Positions 1-6,138 of a DNA stretch of 6,200 nucleotides are shown piece by piece. Positions within the stretch are counted from its first letter, which is position 1; the number at the start of each line of letters is the position of its first letter. The translations under genes and the position numbers were made by a program. This stretch comes from CAXYVC01 sp964292295. Lineage in GTDB: Bacteria; Acidobacteriota; Holophagae; Holophagales; Holophagaceae. The stretch covers positions 1-6,200 of the forward strand of contig CAXYVC010000141.1 of assembly GCA_964292295.1 (NCBI GenBank), given 5' to 3'. The notes beneath the pieces are model-generated. The model was not told where the DNA came from. It worked only from the letters and a program-made list of their open reading frames with translations, and searched no databases.

Positions 1-1
1 C

Positions 2-150
2 CAGCACGGCGCGATAGTCCGCCGCCGCCTTTTGCCGATCCTCCGGCGCTGTGCCCCCCAGCTTGCCCAGCGGCAGCGCGCGCGGCAGACCGCAGGCGAG
101 GCGATACCAGGCCAGCGTGGCGCGCGGCGGGGCGCCCGCCGGTTCGGCTC
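2..150 (-). other. protein-like reverse-strand stretch running off the left edge
   Basis: One reverse-strand frame is open from inside the Mur region to the window edge. From about 125 down to 2 it reads like a real protein, with segments ATLAWYRLACGLPRALPLG and then APEDRQKAAADYRAVL. The mix of W, Y, K, D and Q is unlike a typical antisense shadow. I found no ATG, GTG or TTG start for it in the stretch checked, up to about 230, and I do not recognise the family. It covers the same bases where the Mur frame stops resembling Mur proteins. It could be the end of another gene joined here by rearrangement or misassembly, or chance in GC-rich DNA. Confidence 0.25.
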
Positions 151-799
151 CGACGCCACTGCCCCGTGGGGGGCGGAGGACGGGGGGAGGGCCCCCAGGG
201 TCTGCCGCTTCACGGTGCAGGGCGTGCCCTTCCGGCTGCCCGTGCCGGGCCGCCACAACGTGGAAAACGCCCTGGCGGCCATCGCCTCCTGCCGGGCCCT
301 CGGCGTGCCCCTGGACGCCATGCCCGCGCCCCTCGCCGCCTATGCGGGCGTGCACCGGCGCTTCCAGGTGCTGGGCGCGCGCCGGGGCGTCACGGTGGTG
401 GACGACTTCGGCCACAACCCCGCCAAGGTCGCCGCCAGCCTGCGCACGGCCAAGGCCCGCGCGCCGCGGGTGCTCGCCGTCTTCCAGCCCCACGGCTACG
501 GCCCCCTGCGCTTCCTGCGGGAGGACTTCGTGGCCGCCTTCCGTGCGGAGCTGCGGCCCCAGGACCGCCTCTGGTTCCTGCCGGTCTTCTACGCGGGCGG
601 CACGGTGACGCCGAGTCCCACCAGCGCGGAGGTGGTGGCCGACTTCCAGAGCCCCGCCGTGGCCAGCGTCCCCGATCGCTCCGCCCTGGTGGCCGCCCTG
701 GCGGCGGAGGCCCGGGAGGGCGACCTGGTGCTGGTGATGGGCGCCCGGGACCCCAGCCTCACCGAGCTGGCCGGGGAGGTCCTGGAGGCCCTGGCCTGA
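2..799 (+). CDS. Mur ligase family protein (MurC/Mpl-like), 5' part missing or disrupted
   Basis: This is the ATP-dependent amide ligase family that joins amino acids to UDP-MurNAc in peptidoglycan synthesis or recycling in the cytoplasm. Numbering from the TTG at 32, the end of the central domain shows PGRHNVENALAAI (residues 72-84). The C-terminal ligase domain follows, with VHRRF (107-111), VDDFGHNP (123-130), FQPHGYGPLRF (151-161), YAGGT (187-191) and GARDPSL (237-243). MurC normally has DDYxHHP and FQPHRY, so this looks like a divergent MurC-like subfamily and the substrate is uncertain. The ATP-binding P-loop and the catalytic half of the central domain are absent. A full protein would be about 450 residues, against about 255 here. 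The frame is open to the window edge with no convincing start; TTG 32 is only the first candidate. Residues before about 34 do not resemble a Mur protein in any forward frame. It converges on the NFACT gene. The family call is secure for the C-terminal part; whether the gene is intact is not. Confidence 0.8.
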   Translation, partial: QHGAIVRRRLLPILRRCAPQLAQRQRARQTAGEAIPGQRGARRGARRFGSDATAPWGAEDGGRAPRVCRFTVQGVPFRLPVPGRHNVENALAAIASCRALGVPLDAMPAPLAAYAGVHRRFQVLGARRGVTVVDDFGHNPAKVAASLRTAKARAPRVLAVFQPHGYGPLRFLREDFVAAFRAELRPQDRLWFLPVFYAGGTVTPSPTSAEVVADFQSPAVASVPDRSALVAALAAEAREGDLVLVMGARDPSLTELAGEVLEALA

Positions 800-806
800 A
801 CCTGAA

Positions 807-866
807 GGATGCGAGGGCGGCCCGGCCGTTTGCGGAACCAACGCCGTGGAGCGGCCTTGGACCAAG
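807..866. repeat. possible diverged third copy of the hairpin repeat (copy C)
   Basis: It starts with GGATG as copies A and B do. It then has GCGGCCCGGCC where A has GCGGTTCCGGCC, and carries the shared CGTGGAGCG (845-853) at nearly the same offset (38 nt after GGATG, against 41 in A and B). The hairpin slot holds an imperfect stem: GG-CGTT (824-830, one bulged C) pairing AACGCC (840-845). The GGTA loop is missing. Similarity is low, so this may be chance in GC-rich sequence. Confidence 0.3.
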
Positions 867-876
867 GGGGCCCATC

Positions 877-909
877 GGCCGGTTCAACCCGGATGATGCG
901 GTTCCGGCC
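877..909 (+). other. long stem-loop overlapping the left part of repeat copy A
   Basis: GGCCGG (877-882) pairs with CCGGCC (904-909), and AACC (886-889) pairs with GGTT (900-903). A 3-nt TTC bulge (883-885) separates the two helices, and a 10-nt loop (890-899) contains GGATGATGC. In copy B only the inner helix has a counterpart: AGCC (6134-6137) with GGTT (6148-6151), one G-U pair, also with a 10-nt loop. It directly abuts the main hairpin at 911-932, so the two could form a tandem stem-loop RNA. Confidence 0.5.
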
Positions 910-952
910 AGCCTCCCTCGGTAGAGGGAGGCGTGGAGCGTGTCCGGGCCAG
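891..952. repeat. interspersed hairpin repeat, copy A (about 62 bp)
   Basis: It matches 6139-6200 at 49 of 62 positions without gaps. The left flank (891-910) differs at 2 of 20 bases. The centre is a perfect 9-bp stem, GCCTCCCTC (911-919) with GAGGGAGGC (924-932), closed by a GGTA loop (920-923). The right flank (933-952) begins GTGGAGCG and ends GGGCCAG. Three stem pairs differ from copy B and all are compensatory. It lies between two converging genes. There is no T-run after the stem on either strand, so it is not a classical intrinsic terminator. I do not recognise the family; a REP-type palindrome or a structured 3'-end RNA element are the likely classes. Confidence 0.8.
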
Positions 953-953
953 A

Positions 954-993
954 CCGTCCCGGGGACGGAGCATCCCCAGTTGCAACATCTGGG
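954..993. other. two small inverted repeats downstream of both converging genes
   Basis: CCGTCC (954-959) and GGACGG (963-968) form a 6-bp stem with a 3-nt loop. CCCAG (975-979) and CTGGG (989-993) form a 5-bp stem whose loop contains most of the palindrome GTTGCAAC (979-986). Neither is followed by a T-run on either strand. They may help end or stabilise the converging transcripts, but stems this short arise easily in such GC-rich DNA. Confidence 0.35.
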
Positions 994-1013
994 TTCAAGC
1001 GCAATCGGTTGGC

Positions 1014-2450
1014 TCAGGCCTTGGGATAGACGCGCACGGCCTTCCAGGTCTTGAGGATCACCTTGCCGGCCGGGAAGCCCCGGGGCTTGCTCACGTCGGC
1101 CACGCGGCACCAGTGCACCTCGACCTTGCCGCCGTCCCGGGCCTTGCTGTAGAAGGCGGCGAGCTCCGCGGCGCGCTCCAGCACGGGGCGGGGGGGCTCG
1201 CTGATGCGGTCGGGGTTGCGGATGACCACGTGGCTGCCGGGCACGCCCGCCACGTGCAGCCAGAAGTCGAGGGGGCTGGCCACCTTGAAGGTGAGCGCGT
1301 CGTTGTCCGCGTCCCCCTTGCCGATGAGCACCTCCATGCCCTCGATCATCAGGCTGCGGTGGGCCTTGCCCTTGCCGTCCGCGCGCCGGTCCTGGCGTTC
1401 CTCCTTCATGGGCTTCCTCTTGGTCGGGTGGGGGGTTTTGCGGGGCGGGGCGGGGGCTTCCGCGGGGGTCTCCAGGCGGGCCTGAAGCTCCAGGAGCTGG
1501 CGCTCCCGCTCCCGCTCCAGCAGGGCCACCCGGGCGAGGCCGCGCTCCGCCTTCTTGGCGGCGGCGAACCAGCGCTGGACGGTCTCCTCGGCGCGCTGGC
1601 CCTCGGGCAGCGCGAGCGCGCTTCCGTCTTCGAGCAGCAGCGTGCCGGTGCGGCCCTTCAGGCGCCACAGCTCGGCGCCCAGCTTCGCCGCGGGCTCCTT
1701 CAGGGCCAGGTGGCGGAGGTGGCGTGCGCGGTCCTCGGCCAGGGCGGCGCCGTAGCGCTCCAGCCGCTTCCGCTCCTCGAGCAGCCTGCGGTCCACCGCG
1801 GCGGCCTTGGGGGCGAGGATCAGCTTCTCGGCCCGGGCGCGGGACCAGGCCAGGTGGCGTTCCAGCAGGGAACCTTCGCCCTCCAGCACCGCGTCGCACG
1901 CGCCCCGCAGGGCGGCCTCCCAGGCCTCGCCCAGGCGCTCGCGGAAGCGGCGGAAGGGGGGCGTGTCGGGTTCCGGCTCCGGGGGCTCCGGGGCGAAGGG
2001 GCAGCCCAGGCCGATGCGCGTGGCGTTCAGGTCCAGGCCGTCCAGGCGGAGGCCCGCCCGGCCGGGGATGGCCTGGAAGGCCAGGCGCGTGGCCTCGATG
2101 CGGCCCGTGACGGCCCGGCGGCGGAAGGTGAGGGCCAGGCGGCGCTCCCGGGGGTCGCCCTCCGCCTCCACCAGGCGGGCGCCCTTCAGCTCCAGGCCCC
2201 AGCGCCGGGTCAGTTCGTGCCTGGCCTCCGCCTTCAGGAAGGCATGGGCGGGGTCGCCTTCCTTCAGCAGCCACAGCTCCGGGCTGGGGCTGAGGAGCAG
2301 CACCCACACGTGGCCCGGGCCCAGGCCCGCCCTGCGCTCCGGGGCCCACTGCAGCGCCAGCGCTCGGGGCGAGACCCAGAGGCTCTGGGCCGAGACCTCG
2401 CCCAGGCGGCAGAAGCCGCGGGCCAGGGCGAGGAGCAGGGGCGCATCCAT
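1014..2450 (-). CDS. NFACT family RNA-binding protein (RqcH/NEMF/Fbp type)
   Basis: NFACT proteins bind stalled large ribosomal subunits. In bacteria RqcH recruits Ala-tRNA to add C-terminal alanine tails that mark stalled peptides for degradation. Residues 1-150 are a degenerate NFACT-N region. About 200-325 is charged and helical, with a middle-domain pattern around AAKLGAELWRLKGRTG and a block similar to the usual NAQRYFKRYKK (residues 288-302). A basic low-complexity linker spans about 326-365. The C-terminal NFACT-R domain (about 366-478) is clear: VLIGKGDADND (374-384), DFWLHVAGVPGSHVVIRNP (395-413), AAELAAFYSKARDGGKVEVHW (part, 427-447) and PAGKVILKT near the end. At 478 residues it is shorter than RqcH proteins of about 570. 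I do not see the adjacent Asp-Arg pair of active RqcH; the corresponding area reads GDPRERRLALTF (98-109). Alanine-tailing activity is therefore uncertain. ATG 2450 is the only start seen in the nearby upstream frame, and its ribosome-binding site is weak. Transcribed divergently from the cyclase gene. Confidence 0.88.
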   Translation of the reverse strand: MDAPLLLALARGFCRLGEVSAQSLWVSPRALALQWAPERRAGLGPGHVWVLLLSPSPELWLLKEGDPAHAFLKAEARHELTRRWGLELKGARLVEAEGDPRERRLALTFRRRAVTGRIEATRLAFQAIPGRAGLRLDGLDLNATRIGLGCPFAPEPPEPEPDTPPFRRFRERLGEAWEAALRGACDAVLEGEGSLLERHLAWSRARAEKLILAPKAAAVDRRLLEERKRLERYGAALAEDRARHLRHLALKEPAAKLGAELWRLKGRTGTLLLEDGSALALPEGQRAEETVQRWFAAAKKAERGLARVALLERERERQLLELQARLETPAEAPAPPRKTPHPTKRKPMKEERQDRRADGKGKAHRSLMIEGMEVLIGKGDADNDALTFKVASPLDFWLHVAGVPGSHVVIRNPDRISEPPRPVLERAAELAAFYSKARDGGKVEVHWCRVADVSKPRGFPAGKVILKTWKAVRVYPKA

Positions 2451-2503
2451 GCCCCCAGTGTACCGGCCTCGCGCCGCCGCTCCGCTCCGCCCAGAATGGG
2501 GCC
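2451..2503. promoter_or_regulatory. 53-bp divergent intergenic region, presumed promoters
   Basis: This gap separates the start codons of the NFACT gene (-) and the cyclase gene (+), so it or the neighbouring coding ends must carry both promoters. On the minus strand TACACT (2462-2457) resembles a -10 box very close to the ATG, but no -35 match lies at the right spacing. No operator-like palindrome stands out. Both start codons have only G-rich, non-canonical ribosome-binding sites. The role is inferred from gene arrangement. Confidence 0.35.
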
Positions 2504-3121
2504 ATGCGCCTCCTCGACATCAGCGCCCCCCTCGGCCCCGGCCTGGCGACCTGGCCCGGGGACGCGCCCTTCGTGCGCAGCCTCCAGGCGAGCTTCGCGG
2601 CGGGGGATCCGGTGGAGCTCTCGAGCATGGCCTGCACCCTGCACGCCGGGACCCACGCGGACGCGCCCAGCCACGTGCTGGAAGGCGCTCCCGCCATCGA
2701 CGCGGTGGACCTGGCGCCCTACCTCGGCCCCTGCCAGGTGGTGCGCGTGGCGCTGCCGCCGGGCGCGCGGATCCTGCCCGGGCACCTGGGCCCCGTGACG
2801 GCGCCCCGCGTGCTCTTCCGCACGGACAGCTTCCCGGAGGACGGGCGCTTCCACGAGGGCTTCAACGGCCTCAGCCCGGAGCTGGTGGCACACCTCGCGG
2901 CCAAGGGGGTGTGCCTGGTGGGGCTGGACACGCCCAGCGTGGATCCCTTCCATGCGCCGCTGGAGAGCCACCGCGCGCTCTTCCGCGCGGGGATGCGCTG
3001 CCTGGAGAACCTGCGCCTCGCCCACGTGGAGCCGGGGTCCTACACCCTCTGCGCCCTGCCGCTGAAGATCGAAGGCGGCGACGGAAGCCCCGTGCGCGCC
3101 GTGCTGATGGCGGAGGGATAA
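2504..3121 (+). CDS. kynB: cyclase family protein, probable kynurenine formamidase
   Basis: KynB hydrolyses N-formyl-L-kynurenine to L-kynurenine and formate, the second step of tryptophan breakdown, as a soluble metal-dependent enzyme. At 205 residues it matches the usual 205-213. Visible family marks in order are DISAPL (5-10), WPGD (17-20), and the metal-binding HxGTHxDxPxH signature at 47-57 (H47, H51, D53, H57). These are followed by DLAPYLGPCQVV (69-80), LVGLDTPSVDPF (138-149), H156, a Glu in CLENL (E168) and GSYTLCALPLKIEGGDGSPVRA near the C terminus (178-199). The DTPSVDP block and the SPVRA ending favour KynB over other cyclase-family hydrolases. No kynA or kynU gene is next to it, so the pathway role is inferred from sequence alone. 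ATG 2504 gives the expected N terminus; its ribosome-binding site is weak. The next gene follows after 26 nt, so co-transcription is likely. Confidence 0.87.
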   Translation: MRLLDISAPLGPGLATWPGDAPFVRSLQASFAAGDPVELSSMACTLHAGTHADAPSHVLEGAPAIDAVDLAPYLGPCQVVRVALPPGARILPGHLGPVTAPRVLFRTDSFPEDGRFHEGFNGLSPELVAHLAAKGVCLVGLDTPSVDPFHAPLESHRALFRAGMRCLENLRLAHVEPGSYTLCALPLKIEGGDGSPVRAVLMAEG

Positions 3122-3138
3122 GCTGGGGGCATCCATCC

Positions 3139-3142
3139 GGAG
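3139..3142 (+). promoter_or_regulatory. ribosome-binding site of the DUF2339 gene
   Basis: GGAG sits 5 nt before the ATG at 3148. It fixes this start inside a frame that is open far upstream because of high GC. It lies in the short gap after the cyclase stop codon. Confidence 0.6.
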
Positions 3143-3147
3143 CCGCC

Positions 3148-4917
3148 ATGACCGAGCCGCCCCCTGCGCCCCAGGAGATCCTCGACCGCCTCGCCAAGCT
3201 GGAGGCCCAGGTGGCCTGGCTGGTGCAGCGGGCGCAGGGCGCTTCCTCCCCGGAACCCGCCGGGCCGGCTCCGGTGCCGAGGCCCCCGCTCCCACGGCCG
3301 GTGGCGCCGCCGCGCATGCCCGTGCCCCCGGTGGCGGCGCCCAAGCCTCCCAACCCCATCGTGTGGATCGCCGGAGCCGGTGCGGCGCTGTTCCTGGTGG
3401 GCGCGGCCTTCTTCCTCCACTGGTCCATCCAGCGAGGCTGGCTGGGGCCGGAGCTGCGCTTCCTGATGGGCCTCGCGGGCGGAGGCGCGCTGACGGCCCT
3501 GGCCGCCCGGCTCATGCTCCGGGACAGCCGGAACCTGGGGGTGGCCCTGCTGCTGGCCGGGCTGGGAACCCTCACCTTCGCCTTCCGGTGGGGCGCCTTC
3601 ACCGCCCATTTCTTCCCGCCCCTCCTCGGGTTCGTGGCCACCTTCGCGTGCGTGCTCCTGGCCGGGGGGCTGGGCGCGCGGGCCCGCTGCGGCGGCGCCC
3701 TCACGGTGGCGGTGGCGACGGGGCTGGCCGCTCCGCTGGTCTTCAGTCAGGGGGGGGACCATCAGGTGGCCCTGGCGGTCTACCTCCTGGTGCTCCTGGG
3801 GGCCGCCACGGTGGTGCCCTACGCCGCCCGTCTCGGCGCGCGCTGGCATGGCGCACGCTGGGTGGCCGTGGCCGGGACCTGGGCCTTGCTGGCCTCGGCC
3901 TGCTTCACGGTGACCGCGGGGGATGCCGGCATCCTGCTGGGGCTCCTGGTCCTGCACCTGCTCGCGGCGGGGATCTGGATCTGGCTGCCGGGGCAGGGGG
4001 AGGCGGCGCCCAGCGCACCCACGACGCTTTGGTTCGGCGCCTGCATGGCCTTCACGGGGCTCGCGGCCTACCTCTGGCGCTCGGAGCTGCACTGGATGCC
4101 GGAGGCCTACGCCCTTCCGGTCCTGGGCCTGGCCGCCCTGAACCTCGCCCTGGTGAAGCCATTGCGCGTGCGGATGGGTTCACGGCAGGCGGACCTCGGC
4201 CTCCTGGCCCTGGCGGCGGGACACCTCGCCCTGGCCGTGCCCATCGCCCTGGCCTGGCGCTGGGTGGGCCCGCTCTGGGCCTGCTTCGCCCTGGCGCTCG
4301 CCTGGGCTGCGGACTACGGGGAGCATCGGACCGCGTGGGACGCGGACGAGATCGCGGCCCTGCGGCGCCTCGCCGCGGCCCTGGCCACCGCGGCCGCCCT
4401 GCGCTGGCTGGTCCACGGGGTGGAGGTGTGGGATTTCGGATTCCTGGGATCCCGGGGGAGTTCCCTTCTGCCCTTCCTCAACAGCCGCTTCGCGGAAGGG
4501 GCCATGGCCGCCGCGGCCTGGGCCCTGATCGCCCGGGGCGGTGGGGGCTGGCGGGTGCTGGGCTTTCTTGGCCTCCAGGGCATCGGGGGCCTGACCCTTT
4601 CGCTGGAGCTGGCGCACCTCGTGCGCTACGCCGGCGGTACGGTGCGCAGTGCGAGCATCGCGCTCACCCTGGCCTGGGCGCTCCTGGGCGCCCTGCAGTG
4701 GTTGACGGGGCTTCGGGACCGGGACGACGCGAGGGCCTTCGCGGCGGCGGGCTACGCCTGGCTTGGCCTGGCCAGCTTCAAGGTCGTCTTCCTCGACCTC
4801 TCCGGTGCCGACACGCCGCTCAAGGCCCTCGCCTTCCTGGGTGTGGGCGGCATCTTCCTCGCCGCGGCCCTGGTGGGCAACCGCGTGCGCGGCCGTCGGG
4901 AAGGCGGTGGGGCGTGA
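3148..4917 (+). CDS. DUF2339 domain-containing polytopic membrane protein
   Basis: This is a 589-residue inner-membrane protein of unknown function. Residues 9-30 form a short amphipathic or coiled-coil helix (ILDRLAKLEAQVAWLVQRAQ), as is common at the start of DUF2339 proteins. A Pro/Ala-rich linker follows (about 33-70). From residue 71 on it is nearly continuous hydrophobic helices, about 16 to 18 by eye, with the first at 71-90. The C-terminal part carries the family-like pattern AGYAWLGLASFKVVFLDLSG (534-553), followed by a Leu/Gly helix (559-577) and a short basic tail. The ATG at 3148 has a GGAG site and gives the expected soluble N terminus. The stop overlaps the start of the next gene by 4 nt. 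DUF2339 genes are often next to DUF3999 genes, which matches this layout. The family assignment rests on the helix pattern, the C-terminal motif and the neighbour; no biochemical role can be read from the sequence. Confidence 0.85.
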   Translation: MTEPPPAPQEILDRLAKLEAQVAWLVQRAQGASSPEPAGPAPVPRPPLPRPVAPPRMPVPPVAAPKPPNPIVWIAGAGAALFLVGAAFFLHWSIQRGWLGPELRFLMGLAGGGALTALAARLMLRDSRNLGVALLLAGLGTLTFAFRWGAFTAHFFPPLLGFVATFACVLLAGGLGARARCGGALTVAVATGLAAPLVFSQGGDHQVALAVYLLVLLGAATVVPYAARLGARWHGARWVAVAGTWALLASACFTVTAGDAGILLGLLVLHLLAAGIWIWLPGQGEAAPSAPTTLWFGACMAFTGLAAYLWRSELHWMPEAYALPVLGLAALNLALVKPLRVRMGSRQADLGLLALAAGHLALAVPIALAWRWVGPLWACFALALAWAADYGEHRTAWDADEIAALRRLAAALATAAALRWLVHGVEVWDFGFLGSRGSSLLPFLNSRFAEGAMAAAAWALIARGGGGWRVLGFLGLQGIGGLTLSLELAHLVRYAGGTVRSASIALTLAWALLGALQWLTGLRDRDDARAFAAAGYAWLGLASFKVVFLDLSGADTPLKALAFLGVGGIFLAAALVGNRVRGRREGGGA

Positions 4918-6134
4918 GGCGGCTGTTCCTGCTGTCCCTCGGCCTGCTGCTGGCCTGCGGGCCGCGCCCGGTGGAGCACCGCGAAACCCTGCGCCGCCAG
5001 CCCCTGGCACGCGCCCAGGCCTCCGGATGGGCGCGGGTGGTTCTGGACGCCGAAGCCCAGCGCGGTTTCCCCGGGCTCTGGATCGGCGACGCCGAGGGGC
5101 GGAGCGTCCCCTTTCTCGTGGAGCGGGACGGCCTGTGGCAGCCCCGGGAACTGACCCTGGCGAAGCGGCTGCTGGGGCGGGACGCTGCGGGCCGGCCCGT
5201 GGCGGACTTCACCCTGAAGCTGCCCGAGGGCTGGCAGGTGCGGGAGCGGGAGCATCTGCGCATCCGCCTCGACCTCGCGGGCACCGCCCCCTGGGTCTGC
5301 CGGGTGGGCGTAGTCCGCTTCGCCGGAGCGGGCGAGGGCGTGGCGCTGGAAGGCGATCCGCCGCGCCACGTGTTCGATCTGGGGGAGGGGCGCCACGCCG
5401 ACGTGGTGGTGCCCTGGGATGCCACCCGCTACCGCCTGACCCTGGAGGCTGCGCAGGGCGTGGCGCCCCGGATCGAGGGCCTCAGCGTGGTGGCCGCCAC
5501 CGAGCCGGGCGCCCGGGCCGAGGATCTGATCCTGACCCCGCGGATGACCGAGGCTGCGGACGGCTCCTGGCTTCTGGAGGTCGACGCCCCGGACCGCATC
5601 GTGGGGGCCGAGGTGGACCTGGTTCCGCCTGTGGCGCCGGTGGCTCCCGGCTTCAGCCTTCCCGCGGGGGCGGCGGGGGAGGAAGGAAGAGCGCCCGCCG
5701 AGTGTCCCGTGCCCTCCGTCGGCATGCTGTGGAAGCTGCCCGCCCTGGGGCCTGGGCACAGCCGCGTGGCCTTCGGTCCCGTGACCACGGACCGGCTTCG
5801 GATGCGGCTTCCCGAGGGGGCGCGTCCGGCCGCGGCGAGGCTGCTGGTGCGCCGGGATGCGCTGGTCTTCCCGGCGGAGGCGGGCCGGACGTATTTCCTG
5901 CATACCGGCGGGCGCGTGAAGGCCGCCCCCGGCAACCTGGCGGCCCTGCCGGACTCCAGCCGCACCCTCTTCCAGCGTGCGCCGCTGGCCCTGGGTCCCG
6001 GCGACGCGGATCCCCAGGGCCTGCCAAAGGCGATCCCCCAGCCGAACCCCGCCGTGCGGTGGCTGCCCTGGGTGGCCGGAACCGCCGTGCTGGGGCTGGG
6101 GCTCGTGGGCTTCCGCCTGCTGCGGGAGCGCTGA
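4914..6134 (+). CDS. DUF3999-like lipoprotein with a C-terminal membrane helix
   Basis: This 406-residue envelope protein starts with a lipoprotein signal: MRRLFLLSLGLLLAC, lipobox LLAC, lipidated Cys15, Gly at +2. The middle is a beta-rich soluble region (about 30-375). It includes LWIGDAEGRSVPFLVERDG (55-73), like the LRdlRv...G..vPy pattern of DUF3999, and YFLHTGGRVKAAPGNLAAL (327-345) near its end. A single hydrophobic helix (about 384-402) and a short basic tail RLLRER close the protein, as DUF3999 members often do. The GTG at 4914 overlaps the TGA of the DUF2339 gene (GTGA), which indicates translational coupling. No other start would give the signal peptide. The usual pairing with DUF2339 supports the call and suggests the two act together at the membrane; the function is unknown. 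The middle region is divergent, so the DUF3999 label is likely, not certain. Confidence 0.78.
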   Translation: MRRLFLLSLGLLLACGPRPVEHRETLRRQPLARAQASGWARVVLDAEAQRGFPGLWIGDAEGRSVPFLVERDGLWQPRELTLAKRLLGRDAAGRPVADFTLKLPEGWQVREREHLRIRLDLAGTAPWVCRVGVVRFAGAGEGVALEGDPPRHVFDLGEGRHADVVVPWDATRYRLTLEAAQGVAPRIEGLSVVAATEPGARAEDLILTPRMTEAADGSWLLEVDAPDRIVGAEVDLVPPVAPVAPGFSLPAGAAGEEGRAPAECPVPSVGMLWKLPALGPGHSRVAFGPVTTDRLRMRLPEGARPAAARLLVRRDALVFPAEAGRTYFLHTGGRVKAAPGNLAALPDSSRTLFQRAPLALGPGDADPQGLPKAIPQPNPAVRWLPWVAGTAVLGLGLVGFRLLRER

Positions 6135-6138
6135 GCCT

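Noticed and set aside
904..932. Intrinsic (Rho-independent) terminator for either converging gene
   Set aside because: The stem is strong but no T-run follows on either strand, and the flanks are conserved in copy B, which points to a repeat element.
891..952. Riboswitch or integron attC-type site
   Set aside because: It lies downstream of genes, not ahead of one, no known riboswitch core was recognised, and no attC core sites or integrase gene are visible.
2451..2480. TACACT -10 box giving a leaderless NFACT transcript
   Set aside because: The match is only 4 of 6 and there is no -35 element at the right distance, so it is too weak to call as a promoter by itself.
589..2697. 702-residue reverse-strand open frame overlapping the NFACT gene
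   Set aside because: It is Arg/Gly/Pro-rich with no recognisable motif and lies out of frame with the well supported NFACT gene. It is a shadow caused by the scarcity of stop codons at high GC.
933..2798. 621-residue forward open frame antisense to the NFACT gene
   Set aside because: Composition is Ala/Gly/Leu/Gln repeats typical of an antisense shadow. The reverse strand carries the real NFACT domains.
3244..3357. Pro/Ala-rich low-complexity repeat in the DUF2339 gene
   Set aside because: It is the ordinary flexible linker between the N-terminal helix and the membrane core of this family, with no periodic unit.
3363..4913. Forward frame open far upstream of the lipoprotein gene, which might suggest a 923-residue protein
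   Set aside because: The upstream part is a Gly/Arg/Pro-rich shadow of the DUF2339 gene. The signal peptide and GTGA overlap place the true start at 4914.
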